Shown here one piece after another: positions 12,701 through 24,500 of a stretch of DNA of 64,000 bases; position 1 is the stretch's first letter, and every line of letters begins with the position of its first letter. Where the stretch lies: the NCBI GenBank assembly GCA_012976225.1, contig JAAVVG010000027.1:62001-126000 (forward strand), in the 5' to 3' direction. The translations under genes were made by a program, and so were the position numbers. Source of the DNA: Golubevia sp. BC0850. Its lineage: Eukaryota > Basidiomycota > Exobasidiomycetes > Golubeviales > Golubeviaceae. The notes under the pieces were generated by a model. That model saw only the letters and a program-made list of their open reading frames with translations, had not been told where the DNA came from and searched no databases.

Positions 12701-15700
12701 ATTAAGTTCATCTCAATTAGGAAGATCAAATTCCGATCTCTCAGATTCTTCAAATTTACCTCCATTATCTCCAGGTTCAATTTCTCCTATGACAGAAGAT
12801 CCAAACAATTCGAACTTACTTCAACCAACTCAACATCATCCTCGCTTAAATCTCAATCCTGTAACTTCTACTGGAAAAGAGCACGCTCCAAATGAGTGGG
12901 GTAGAATCAGATCTCCTTCTCCTTCTTTCTTTCCTCCTCAACCTGAAACGACAACGAATGAATATGATGAAAAAGAAGATGCAACTCCTCAAACTTTAGG
13001 TCCTTATGAATTGGTTATCAAAGAGAGAATGTTAGGATGTTATACTGCAGTTTATGTTTGGAGAGGTTGTAGAGATAGAGTTAAAGGTGCTAGTAGAGGT
13101 CATGTTAAAAGTGGTCTGCTGAGTGGCAGAGTTGGGAATAAAGGTGGGATTGGAATTAGTCTCCTTTTGGGTAGAAGTAGATTGCTTTTTGTTAACGCTC
13201 ATCTGGCGGTGAGTAAACAACTGAAGGACAGAATTTTCTTTCAACAGTTTGGGCAAATCGTTCTTTAGTTTCTGACCTTTTACTCTCTCCTTAATCTCTC
13301 CTCGTCTTCCTCAGGCGCATGAGGGGAGAGTAGCTACCCGATTAGCCAACGTAGTCAAGATCAAATCGGAATTGGACGTCGATACTTTCTTACCTCCAGG
13401 CGATCCGAGAAACAATTATGAAGACGTCACGGAGAAGTTTGATCATTGTTTCTGGTGTGGTGATCTGAATTGTGAATTCTCCTCTCCCATTTGCTCCATC
13501 TTGACTTCCTGTCTTTCGCTGACTTCTCTACCTTCCTCCCTCTTTAACAGTCCGAGTCGACATCTCTCGTAAACATGCAGATTGGCTCTTGATGCAGAAG
13601 GCTTATCAGCAAGCTTTGGAGTTCGATCAACTTCGTGCTGTTTTGAAAGATGGAATTGCTTTCAAAGGCTTTCAAGAAGTGAGTTCTGTTTCTTTCCTCT
13701 TTCAAGAATCATCTCATCTCACAAGAAATTAGGTTCTGACGTGCTTCCACCCACTCTTTTTTTTAGGCCCCTATTACTTTTCCTCCAACATACAAGTACG
13801 ACGTCCTCAAGACTCTCAAAATCAAACGAACTAGAACTGTCACTCAGAGGATCATTCATCGAAGGACAGGAAGTAGTAGTAAAGCTACTGGTTCGGCTTT
13901 CTCAGGTCCTCAAAGCGAAGAGAAATCTCCTGGGTCTCGAGCTCTTTCGTCTTCTCTTGAATCAAAACCTCAACTGGTCGGAGAGAAACCAAACAAGAGG
14001 GAGAAAGGTGGCAAGTCAAAGACTGGTCGAGTAAGGAACCCAAACGACACTTCAGCTTCAGTCACAGATGAAGATTCAGACTCTTCAGTTGCTTGGGACC
14101 CTTTCTCAAACTCTGGATTCGGAGAACATAGGGAAGGAGATTCTGATTCTGACGAAGACTCTGGTCCTGCTGCTTTTAGAGGAGGCGGAAAGCGAAACTC
14201 CCATGGTTCTGGAAGGATTGCAGCTCGCTCTGGAGGTGGAAGCGATGGAGGTCTAGCGGATTCAGTCCTCGAAAGCAATACCGCTGCTGCTCAAGGTGCC
14301 AAAGTCTTCTCTCAATCTGCAGCTATCAAAGCTAAGTTCAAGCTTCTGGACTTGATGAGGTCGGTGGGGAACAAGGATTCGGATTCAAACCTTTCCTCTC
14401 CTTCGTCCTCTTCGAAGAAGGCTCCTCACGCTGTCAGAAAAGACTCCGGAAAGGAATCGATTCTCTCCTCTGACTCTTCAAACCCCAAGTCTCCTTCTAC
14501 TCCGATCGATATCCCAACTTCTGGCGCTGACGGGCAGCAAAACTTCGCTTGCCTGGAAAACGCTATAAGCCCTTCCGAGATTGGAATCTCAGCCTCTCGA
14601 TCAGAGAATGCTCTACAAGAGAGTCGAAGTGCTAGAAGTTCAATCTCTGAAGATCAAGAAGGCGGAAATCTCAACAACTCTTCTCCCTCTTCCAAGAACG
14701 TGAACAGATCGTCACTTCCTCCGCCTCCGAAGACTTATTCCGGTCCTGGAGTCAAGAAACGATCGGCCATCAGAAGACCTTCAAGCTCAGATGGTCTCAG
14801 TTTGGCATCTTCTCTTCAGAGCGGCGTTCCAGCCAAGGTCGAAAGGAGCAATTCGAAAGCAAGTGCTGGAAGCGCCGGATCAGGCTGGCCAGTCGAAGCA
14901 GTCCCAGCCGAAGAGAAGCAAGCTTACGACACTTCCGCCAAACAGAGAGTTCCAAGTTGGTGCGATCGAGTTCTTTGGAGAAGTACTGTGCCAATTGAAG
15001 AGGACGAAGAAGCTAATCCTCAAGATGCTGAAGATCAAGGTTTCGGATCCAAAGTCTCGAGAGGAATCTCTCAAGCTTTAATGATCCCTCAGATCAGACA
15101 GGCTAGTCAGAGGAGAGAGGCTGCAAGACAGGCTGCTGTCACTTTCGCTCTACCTGCCTCTGTGGCGGAAAGAGAAAAGGAGAAGGAACGAGGAGAGGAG
15201 AAAATTCAAGCTCAATCTCAAAGCTCGAATGAAAAAGTCGATGAGTTCGGAACTTCGATTTCTCCAAGAAGCTCTTTCTCCAAGGCTGTTCCAGCAAGCA
15301 AACACTCTCTGGATCTTCCTTCGAACGTCTCTATCGCACCTTCAACTTCCTCTTCAGCTTTCAGTCATGCCTCTCCTTTAAGAAGGTTCTTCAGGAGAAG
15401 AGGTGATCCGAAGAGTAGGGAAGATCTAGGTCCTCATCAACAGAAGAAGAAATCAAAAGCTGACTCACGATCAGATTCTCCTCCAGTTGAATTCGGAAAG
15501 TTCGGAAATTCGAAGTCAAACGGTTTGGAGAGTCTTTCAAGAATAGGAGCTCTCTCTGCCGTCGATCTTCCAAGTCAAAGTCGAATGGAGGAGAAACGGG
15601 AGATCAAAGAAATGTCGGATCGTTTCGTTGTTCCTCCTAGAAGGGAATCTCTTCAATTGCCAATCGAAAGGGAAAGGAAACGATCTTCAACCGACGAGGG

Positions 15701-16389
15701 CAAACTTCCTATCCCAATCTTAGGATCTCCGAAAGATGAAGTGCCCAATCATTCTCCAATGCTGCCTTCTTCTCCAGCTGGTCAACGAAAAAGCATGTTC
15801 AGATCAGTCAGCTCTTCCGGGATTGCAAATTCTTCTCCGGAATCTTCGACTTTGGCTCTGAACCTCGAATCAGAAACCTCACCGACTGATGTCTCCAACA
15901 TATCCTCAAACCCAGTTTCAAATTCTGATCTCAATGCCAACATTGATGAAACTTCCACCAAGGACTCGCTCAATCCAAACGGAACTGGAACTGGGGTCGG
16001 TGGAACTGGAAGGAGAGCTTCTTCTTGGTGGTCGGACAGAGTTGTGATGAGACTTCCTTCAATCCTTTCGCCTGCTAAGGCGGCAGGCGTTTTCGCTTCT
16101 CTTGGAATATTCTCAGGAGAGAATAAAGAGGAGGAGAAGGCTGCTGAACCTGAGCTAGTCGGACCTAAGCGAGGCGTCGTGAGTAGTCTTTTTCTTTTAC
16201 GTGGAGACAAGGAAGTGAGACGAGAGTTTCAGAATTGATTGACCGACTCGACTGACACTGATCTATTTTTTGGACCTCTTTCAGATCGAATGCATGCTGT
16301 ACAAAACCTTGGACGACAGAGAGATGAGAATCTTGGAAGGGAGGTCAGACCACAGACCGGTCATCTTCGTCGCTGCCATCGGTATTTGA
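9792..16389 (+). CDS. Inositol polyphosphate 5-phosphatase with very large low-complexity insertions
   Basis: The protein removes the 5-phosphate from phosphoinositides such as PI(4,5)P2 and should act at membranes. ATG 9792 opens about 490 residues of Ser/Pro-rich sequence before the catalytic domain begins at VRIVTWNMAS (about 11285). Family motifs then appear in order: VIAGQEC; SGRVGNKGGIGISL (about 13120); NAHLAAHEGR, created by splicing 13208 to 13315; GDLNFRVDISRKHADWL, across the next intron; VPSWCDRVLW (about 14950); and finally EGRSDHRPVIFVAAIGI, ending at TGA 16387-16389. Two long disordered blocks split the domain, about 500 residues after the GQEC region and about 400 before RSDHRPV. 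At least four introns are present. No Sac1 phosphatase domain precedes it, so it is not a synaptojanin-type fusion. Catalytic motifs appear intact. Confidence 0.9.
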
Positions 16390-17600
16390 TGACTTGATCG
16401 TGCTCATCTAGACAGTCAAATTTCGAATCTTCACAGCAAACCAACAGCTCGGAAAGCTAAATTCTTTTCCAAATCCAGTCTTTGTAACCCAACTCACCTT
16501 CTTCCCATTACCCCCTTCTTTTTGCTCTTTTGCCTCTTCTTCCATACCCCTCTTGATCTTGATGCTTGTTCCTCTCTACTATACCACTTTCACTTGATCG
16601 CTACCCAATCTGCTTTTTCTACCCCACGAATTGGGAATCTTATCTTTCACTTCTTGCTTCGGTCTCTTTCTATTTCTCTCCTTAAACACAAGCAAGCATT
16701 CTAGTTTCCTTTTTTTTCTAATTCAGAAGATACCCAACCTACGTTTCTCCACATCCTTTCCCTCGATAGTTTGGCTTTGCGATAGCTGAGCTGAAGTACG
16801 GAACTAGCAATCTTGAGATTTTGAACTGCACCGTTGCTCCCAATGCTCGCCATCTCAATCGCTCTTCTTGACGAAGAAGACGACCTTTCACGGCACAGTA
16901 GACGCCATTGGATGTGAGTAGAAGAACACTTCATCAGCGTTGACACATTCACGCTCAAGGCTCGCAGTGGTTGGCCAGCTCATCTGCTGTACGCTCCCCT
17001 CTCTTCCTCTTTCCCTCTCTACGCGTCTCTCACCCTCTTCCACTATCATGATGGATCATCTAATAGGCTAATCGAGATGTTCTCTCCCCCCTCTCGGAAG
17101 AGGTCATCGAGAAAGCAAAGAACATCAGAGAGTCACTCTTCATCTCAAACTGCACCTGCACTTCCCTCGTCGCATGACCTATCTGCTCGAAACAGAAAGG
17201 ATAGAAACAAAACATCATTTAGAGCAGATGGACATAGATCGGGAAGGAGCGTAGAAGGTGAGTCCTATCTGCTGAGAGGAGGGCGGGCACAATGAAGAGC
17301 TGGGCTTGCCTTGTGGAGCTGCAGATGGCTTTCAGCTCTCTAGTCGAGAAGAAAAGCTTCACAAATGGTGATTTGCTAAACCTGACCCGAGTTGCATTCC
17401 GGCAGAGAACGGCCAGAGCCCTGCTGAAGCCTGTTGTCCAATCTGTCCTCATTTCGGTTCTTGGGTGGTTGCTAAATTGGCCGTCTGCCCAAACTTTCAC
17501 CTTCCGCTTCGACATTTTCTCAGGATCATCTCTTTTTCGATTCACTGATATCGGAGTAGACACTGAAGTCAGGGCTTCTACTTTTTCTCATTGAAGAGGG
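16390..17600. other. Intergenic, no supported gene
   Basis: Pyrimidine-rich sequence runs from 16480 to 16720. Several short open frames exist on both strands (for example minus 16958-16701 and plus 17077-17295), but none has a recognisable domain or a consistent splice pattern. The right end is the promoter of the small gene at 17662. Confidence 0.4.
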
Positions 17601-17607
17601 TATAAAG
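17601..17607 (+). promoter_or_regulatory. TATA box
   Basis: TATAAAG lies 61 bases before the ATG at 17662 and is followed by a pyrimidine-rich leader. Spacing and context fit a core promoter for the small gene downstream. Confidence 0.55.
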
Positions 17608-17661
17608 CTCCAGTAAAATTGAAATCCTTTCCTCTGCTCACTCGTCTTCTTCCACACCAAG

Positions 17662-17854
17662 ATGTCTCAAGAAAGGGCGCCCGAGAGGGGGGGGGGGTCA
17701 AGACTTCCTCCGTGTTGACGACAAGTTCATCAGTAAGTTCCGAAGAACTTAGTATCACTGATCAACTACACGCATCAACTGCGATCACTTTAATTTAGAA
17801 TTCATGAGAAACAATCCAGGATCACATTCTGGGACTCCCGAAAACAACAGGTAG
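17662..17854 (+). CDS. Small hypothetical protein with an out-of-phase poly-G tract
   Basis: ATG 17662 sits in good context (CACCAAG before it) downstream of a TATA box. The first codons read MSQERAPERGGG. An 11-G run then puts the frame into a stop within six codons. With 10 or 13 Gs the frame would read QDFLRVDDKFI up to a GTAAGT donor near 17732. It would continue after the acceptor near 17800 as KFMRNNPGSHSGTPENNR and stop at TAG 17852-17854, a product of about 40 residues. The clean splice phase supports a real gene. The G-run may be a sequencing error or a true slippage site. No family was recognised. It converges on the SEC63-like gene. Confidence 0.4.
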
Positions 17855-17882
17855 GACCAGCTTTCCCATCCCTTCCCATCTC

Positions 17883-20748
17883 TCAAATCACATTCAAGCC
17901 AAGCCTGAAAGACGTATCACTTCCCAGATAGTCCAAACTTTTGACCTGAACTTGGAGAACGTAAAGTCCCTTTTCCACCAGAGCTCTCCAGTGCACCTCG
18001 AACTTTCTCTTTGAAGAAGGCTTGATTTCGCCTACTACCATTAGTGGAAGCAGAAGCGTGTTGGATCCAAGACCATGTACTAACATTAACCACTCTGATC
18101 TAATCTCTTCGGTAAAGGAAGGAGCACGGACGTGGATCTCCTTGACATTCTCGTTCACGTTTCTGTCGACTTCTTGTGCCAATGTTGAAAGTCTGAAATG
18201 TAGTGGCAGTTTGACTTCACTTCCAGCTGGAACCGCAAAGGTGAAGGTCTTCGAGCCGTCTTCGAATTCTTCGTTTGAGGATGTGCAAGGAACCGCGCAG
18301 TGAGGAGAATGATCAGAATCACGAGAAATCGACGGAGGTGCACTTCTTTGGTCATCAACGGACAAGCTCTGACTCACCTACGATGGTAGCTCTCTCCAGC
18401 CAGATTAGCTCCAATTGCTCCAATTTAGACCATTCCTCGAAACTTTTCTGCATTCTTCTGAGTTGCCCAATCCCAACTATCCCAGCAGCTATGCCCAACT
18501 CAGCTTGATCAAGTCGATGGAGACTTAGAATTCCGTTCTCACGAACTCCAGGTAGAATCCCAATCAAATCCTTTGCTATACTAAGTGTCATACAGGGTAG
18601 TTACATGAGTTCAGAGATTTTTGAAGGAGCTCCAGCTTTCCAAGGCGCTTCGTTCGGAACTGCTTGAACAACTGATTGAAGTAGAAAGAGGACTTGATTC
18701 ATCTGAGCTAGAGAGTTGAGAGTGAGCAGTAGTCCGAAAAGGTAAGATCGAAAAATTGAAGCTGCTAGATCTCTTTCTGAGAGACAGGGAAGAAGGTTGA
18801 GAAATGAAAGAGGGGAAGAGCAGAGAGGACAAATGCGGAAGCAAAGTGCGAGATCAAGAGCGGTGAAATGGATCAGCGATCAGTAGTCCTACGCTCTTCT
18901 TTCCGGGATAGACCCCTCTCCCAGCCTCACTTGATGCTACTCCAACTCTTTCTTCCCCTTTAGACTCACGTCTGGAGAGAGATCTGCTGGGGATCACGAC
19001 TCTCAACAAATGAGCGTAAAGAAGGATTTCAGATTTAGCCATCGATAGCGAACGAATCTGGAAGAGAAAAGGGGTTAGAAGGATTGATGATTGACTAAAG
19101 AGAAGAATTTCAAGAGGGAGAAAAGTGCCAAAGTGTTGGAGAGGTTCGACCCAAAGCACTCTCAGATCCTGAGTTTGTGGTTACAAGAAAGGAGCGAAAC
19201 TCTAACCAGAAGCTGGTTCTTTTAAAACCAAAGTCCACAACCAGTGTCTAAGTATTCTACCGCTGTCATGATTGAGTCCCGCCACCCGAACAGTAATAAA
19301 ACAAATTGAATCAGACTCACCTGGCCAACCATTCCCAACGCCATATTAATGTCCGTTTCGATGTTTTCGAATCTCTTGTTTTTGCTTCCCCACAATCAAA
19401 TCGTTTTGGTATACTTCTCAACGTCTTCTCCAGAAGCGACTAGGGCAATGATGCTAGCAAGAGAGGTGTCGTCTGAAAGATGTTGAGCAGCTCTGACAGC
19501 CACTCTCCGAGATCTTAACCGAGACCGCTTCTCCCAGAGATTGTTAAAGTCTGAACCAAAAATGGTACAATAGATGATGAAGTAGGCCAAGAACAAGAAA
19601 AATATGATGGCTAGTTCGTGAGTCTCCAGATGAGCCAACAGACGTCTTCTGATACAGTTTAAGATCAGCAGCCGGTCGCCGTCTTTATGGCCAAATTCTT
19701 CCATGTTCTTCCTACAAGCATCCTCGAATGCAATACTGGGAGAGAAAGGCGACAAGTCAGGAAAGAAGCTGCGGAGGAGAAAGAGGGTAAAAGCAGCGCA
19801 GTTCCATTTCCCAGATGCACTCACCATTCGTAAGTCAGACTCGCTTTCAGATACAAAGCCTCTGTTTCCTGAAGCTCCATATCGTTCAGCCCAATGAGTT
19901 TGTCGGGATGGCTGTAAAGAAGTGGAGGGGGTCAGGGAACAGTTGAATCACAGCTCGGAACCTGAATTTTGATCTTGACACAAAGACATTTCTTTTCTTT
20001 CAAGACTTAGCCTGCTTCTCCTCTGGATCTAGTAGTTGAGTATATTTTGAGAGAGCAAGGAGTCAATGAAGGGGCCCCTGCTCCCAAGGGAAAAGGAAAC
20101 TCTTTCAATCCTCGCAGCTGACTCTGAGTGCTGGCACATCGAGGCCATTGGCTCCTTGTCTTATTGTCTTCCCCCAAAACAACGTTCGATCCAGTCAAGA
20201 AAGACCAATACCTCTTCAATGGCTCCATCGGCTCTCCCAGAAGACTCACTAGCGTCTGGCCCAATTCATCTTGAAGTGAGACCTGACTTCACCTAGAGGA
20301 AGGTGGGGAATTCCAAGAATTCTGTAGGGATCATCCAAAGGTGGGAATTCAAGGCCGCGCTGAAATTGGTCTTCGATTAAGACCAGGACTTCGACGAGAA
20401 GAGCCCATACGAGGATCCAGAGGATTTTTCTGATTGCGAGACAACGAACAAGGTTGAAGGAAGAGTTTGAGAAATCAGTGAGATTGAGGCGTATGTTCCC
20501 CTTCGCTGGGAGTATCAGAGTAGATGATCTAGTTAAAGATAGGTGGTAGTGGTTCTCATAAGATTAGTAGTGGGCTGGGCTCACGACAAAGTAAAGTTTG
20601 TAAACATGAAGGTTCTTCTCAAGTCTCTCTTCATTTCTAGGTCCTTGGTTTCTTTCATTCGGAATGGGCAATAGACCACTGAAAGCGTTAAGCAAGCCAA
20701 AACAATCCCGAAGAACCATTGCTCTTTACCCAGCTTGTGCTCATGCAT
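17883..20748 (-). CDS. Divergent SEC63-like ER translocon J-protein
   Basis: SEC63 is an ER membrane J-protein that recruits BiP/Kar2 to the Sec61 channel. From ATG 20748 I read exons 20748-20585, 20528-20288, 20028-19988, 19911-19825 and 19735 onward, then several more to the TGA at 17883-17885; all junctions keep phase. Two N-terminal hydrophobic segments (FFGIVLACLTLSVVYC; ILWILVWALLVEVLVL) precede a J domain: LDDPYRILGI, then helix II on a 41-nt exon (IQRRSRLSLERKEI), HPDKLIGLN, and FEDACRKNMEEFGHKDG. A third membrane segment follows (LAIIFFLFLAYFIIYC). The helical Brl region contains MAKSEILLYAHLLR and LFLLQSVVQAVPNEAPW. The Brl beta-domain ends in VKSLDYLGSDTSFRLGLNVI. The usual acidic, Sec62-binding tail is absent. 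Sequence divergence is high; a paralogue or a fast-evolving orthologue are both possible. Confidence 0.75.
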
Positions 20749-21595
20749 AGATTTTAAGTCAAGAATCGTTAGAGAGAAGCGAGATTTGGAAGTAGCGTAT
20801 AGAAGTTGCTGAAGTGCTGAAGGGATTCTTCGTTCTTAATCTCTGTTCCTTGTCTCTGTGAACTTTTGGTTCGAGGTTTTCTCCTTCAAGGCGGAGTGAA
20901 AAGAGTGAAAAGAAGGAAAGACGTCCACCAACTCACCAAGTACGCGAAAACGCGTCACTAAAAATACAAGTGAATCCAAACTTCAACTTTCCCTAAACCC
21001 AACAAGAATATGACAGGGCATTCCGGCCACCTTTTTGTGCAAAAAAAAAAGAATTTCACCCCTTAAAATAGAAAAAAGCTTTTTCAAGTCAGAATTCAAA
21101 TCTTCTAAAACGACTCTCTGATGTATTGTGAGCACTATTTGGGGCCTCAGATTGATGTGTAAGCTTCTGGAAGTCTGAAATTGCTGCTCCTTGCATTTCT
21201 AAGTGGAGTCTGCGCCACCAGAAGATCGTTCCTCTATTACGACTCTCCTTCTCTACAAGTTCGAGCTTCCTTTGAGTTCAGTTCAATCAAAAAGAGTACC
21301 AAAACAAGGTTAGACCAAGAATAGGAGCGGACAGATCACCCCCTGGCCTTCTTGCACGTGTGCTGCTTTTCTCTGCGTATTGACTTTTGATGAAGAGAGC
21401 TTTTAAATTTCCGAAAGTTTGGAAAGATTCACCAGCTGCTAAAGCCTTTTCAAAAGAGCATTAGAAAAGGAAGACAGAGAGGTTGTGTCACACTCTAGAT
21501 AAGGTATTCAGCTGATTCGTTGATACAGTCGATGGGTTTGGGAAACTTGTAGTAACCAGAATGCAATTTCGAGAAGTTTGAAACAAAGCCTTCTT
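20749..21595. other. Intergenic
   Basis: This stretch lies between the start of the SEC63-like gene and the stop of the NRPS gene. It is AT-richer than its flanks around 20940-21120, with an A-run near 21043. I see no supported gene or repeat. Confidence 0.5.
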
Positions 21596-24500
21596 CTAGT
21601 GATTTGAATCTACAATCTCCTTCAAAATCTCGGTCCATCTTCTCAAGCTGGCCGAGACTTGCTCTTCATCCACTTTCTGCACGGCTCCTTCAGCAAGGAA
21701 GATCATTCTACTTTCGCAACCTGGAGAAGCCTTTGAAGACGCTACGACGAGACGGAGGTCAAGCTGAAGAAAAGAGAGAGAAAGCGAAGAGGAGCAGTCA
21801 GAGTTGGATCAAAGAGAGGAGCTGATCGTCTGCTGAAAGAAACCTACCTGAATTTCTGGAAACGTTAGACCGCTCTCATTGAAAAGTTTTGCAATCGGCT
21901 GAGATTGTTCCTTCAGAGGAAGAGATTCGGGAACCTGTGGATTTAAGGGAAAAAAAGGAGTAAGAGGAGAGGAGAACCTACCAACTCGTTGTGATCAACT
22001 TATCACTCACTGCGAAAGGCTCCCAGAAAGGTTTTGAAGCTCCGTAGGTGGAGTCACTGTTGGAAGAGGAAGTCCTGTTCGGTTTGTTCTCGGAAGCAGG
22101 AAGGAAAAGTAAATTGACCGAGACGTTAATGAATGGCTTGCTTGAAGCTCCAGTCCAACTTGCGACGTCGACGAGACGAGTTTGTTCGATTTCGTTTGGC
22201 CTCTCCAGCATGAGCCTCTGTATTTGCTGAGCAGCCTCGGCGCGAGAGGTGCTAGAGCTCGAGTCCGTAGCCAACGGGACGTGTATTGGAACGAGATTGA
22301 CTGAAGGAGCTGCGAGGGTCTCGATGTTCTCCACGGCGACGGATCTACCGTTTTGGACCAAACCGAATGTAGCAGAAGAGTTTGGGGTAGAAGAGCGCTC
22401 AGACTGAACCTGAGCCCAAGTCGAGATGATGAGGGAAGAGAGCGAGACGCCTAAACGTTTGGAAGCAGCTTGGAGATCGGCCATCTTTGGAGTAGAGTCA
22501 CGAAGCTCGACATGGAAGTGTTGGATATTCAGAATCGGAGATGAGCTTGAGGTTGAATTCCAGAGCGATGGAGAGAAGGTTGTCCCGAGATATCCCTGCC
22601 AGTAGCTCTTTTGCTTCGTCAGAGTCGATGCAGACGGAGAACCAGCTTCGAGGAGGAGGTCTTCAAAGTTGTGAGCAGAGCTTGGTTCCTTTCCGAGATA
22701 GAGTGCCTCGAGATCCGAAAGAAGAGGCCTCATCGACCATCCGTCTATGAAAAGCAAGGGAGTCAGAGAAAGAACAGAGATCCGTCAGTCGATAATGGGC
22801 GAAAGAAGTCACAACCTCACTTCTTACACTCACCATAATGTACGTGAAGCATGTCTATCAAGACGTAGTCGTTTGAGACTCCGTGCACAAGAACCATTCG
22901 AGGAGAAGGAACGTCTGCTGAGTTTGGAGTTCTGAGCGATTCTTGAGCTCTCTCTCTGACTTGATGCTCCTCTTCGACAGAGTCAGAGAACTCCTCCATG
23001 AAGACTGGATCGATGTGATCGGCAGAAACGATACAGACTGCTAGTCTTGAATCTTGATCTGAAGTAGGAACGACGATCGACCTGAGGACGGAATGTCGCT
23101 TGATGAGAGAAGCCCAAGCGTTCTTTAGACGATCGATATCCAATCTATCGGTTGCCTTGCGAGCGAGAACGAGATGGAAAGCTCGGCCTCCCGCTCGCTG
23201 CCAGCCTGAGAAGAGGTAGTCCAGACCGGGAAGCGACCTGTACACTTGAGCTCCCTCTCTGAGATCATCTCGAAGATGCGAGAGCGCTACTTGAGCAGCT
23301 TCTGCAGTCAGCAGAGCTTCTGAAATATCTCGACGCTCAGAGGCTCCGTTGATGGCGAGGCCGTTCGAGGCGGTAGCGGATCCAGATTCGACGATCTTGA
23401 GAAGATTTCCCACAGTCGAAGCTTTGACCACGTCGGTTGGAGCCAGCTTATAGCCTGCACGGCGACATCGAGAGGCGACCTGAATGGCTCCAATCGAATC
23501 CAATCCAAGAGAGGCGAGAGAACTCGAAGATCGCAGGATCGTCTTGTCGACGTTCATGACAGTGGCCAAGATGTCCAGAATCGTTTGAGCTTCAATCGAG
23601 AACGATTCAACGCTGCCATCGCTCTTGGGAACCGGTTTCGACTTTTCTATCTTTTGAGCTCGAGGTTCAGCGAGCTTCAGCCCTGGAGGCAAGACTGGCT
23701 TGTTTGGCTGATAGACAATTTCGGAGATGGCCTCGACATAAGAATCGAGAATTCCGTCCAAATCATTATTCGAAAAGACATCGGCAGCGCACGAAGCACG
23801 CACTTCGAAAGCCTGGTCCACTTCATGAAGTTCGACGTTGAGAGTGAAATGAGTAGTGGACTGGTCGACTTGTGATGCTCGTTCCACCAACTTCCAAATT
23901 GGTTCGTCGGCAGCTTCCTCTTGAACTCGAGGCTGAAAAACGAAGAGAGCGTCTCCGAGAGAACGAACTCCGAGCTGCTGTTGAATCGAACGTAGAGAAG
24001 CGTGTTGGAAAGAAAGACTCTCGAGGTTATCTCGATGAAGATTGCGAAGAGCTTCTCGGCTTGTGATCTTCGAGTCCAGCTCAACTCGACAGGGAATCGT
24101 GTTGAAGACAGGTCCGATGACCTCACCAGCTCCTTGTAGAGTCCTTCCAGAGACGACTTGACAGAAGGTGACATCTGCGACTGCTGATCTTGACGCTAGC
24201 ACTCGAGCCAGAGCGAGTTGACCAACGCATTGGGCAGTCACTTGATAGCGACGAGCCACTCGATGAAGGTCATCCACGTTCCGAAGTCCGAGATCCTTGG
24301 TAGCTCTCCAGGCCTTTGAGGACGGATTGGAGCTGTCCCTTGAAGGGAGGTGTGAGACACTGCAGTTGCTCATTCTCGAGCTCCAGTAAGCGGTAGACCT
24401 TTCCTCCCGCCTGGCGATATCTCTAGCGATGACTGAAAATGGAGTTGATGATGGAACGGTCGTCTTATGGTAGAAGGAAGTGACGTGTCTGAAGAGGTTG

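Noticed and set aside
13032-13256. Minus-strand open frame antisense to the phosphatase domain
   Set aside because: It lies opposite the conserved GRVGNKGG and NAHLA motifs and is therefore a shadow frame.
16701-16958. Minus-strand 85-codon open frame and an overlapping plus-strand acidic frame
   Set aside because: Neither has a recognisable domain, a promoter or consistent splice sites. A transposase-like reading of the plus frame could not be supported by any catalytic motif.
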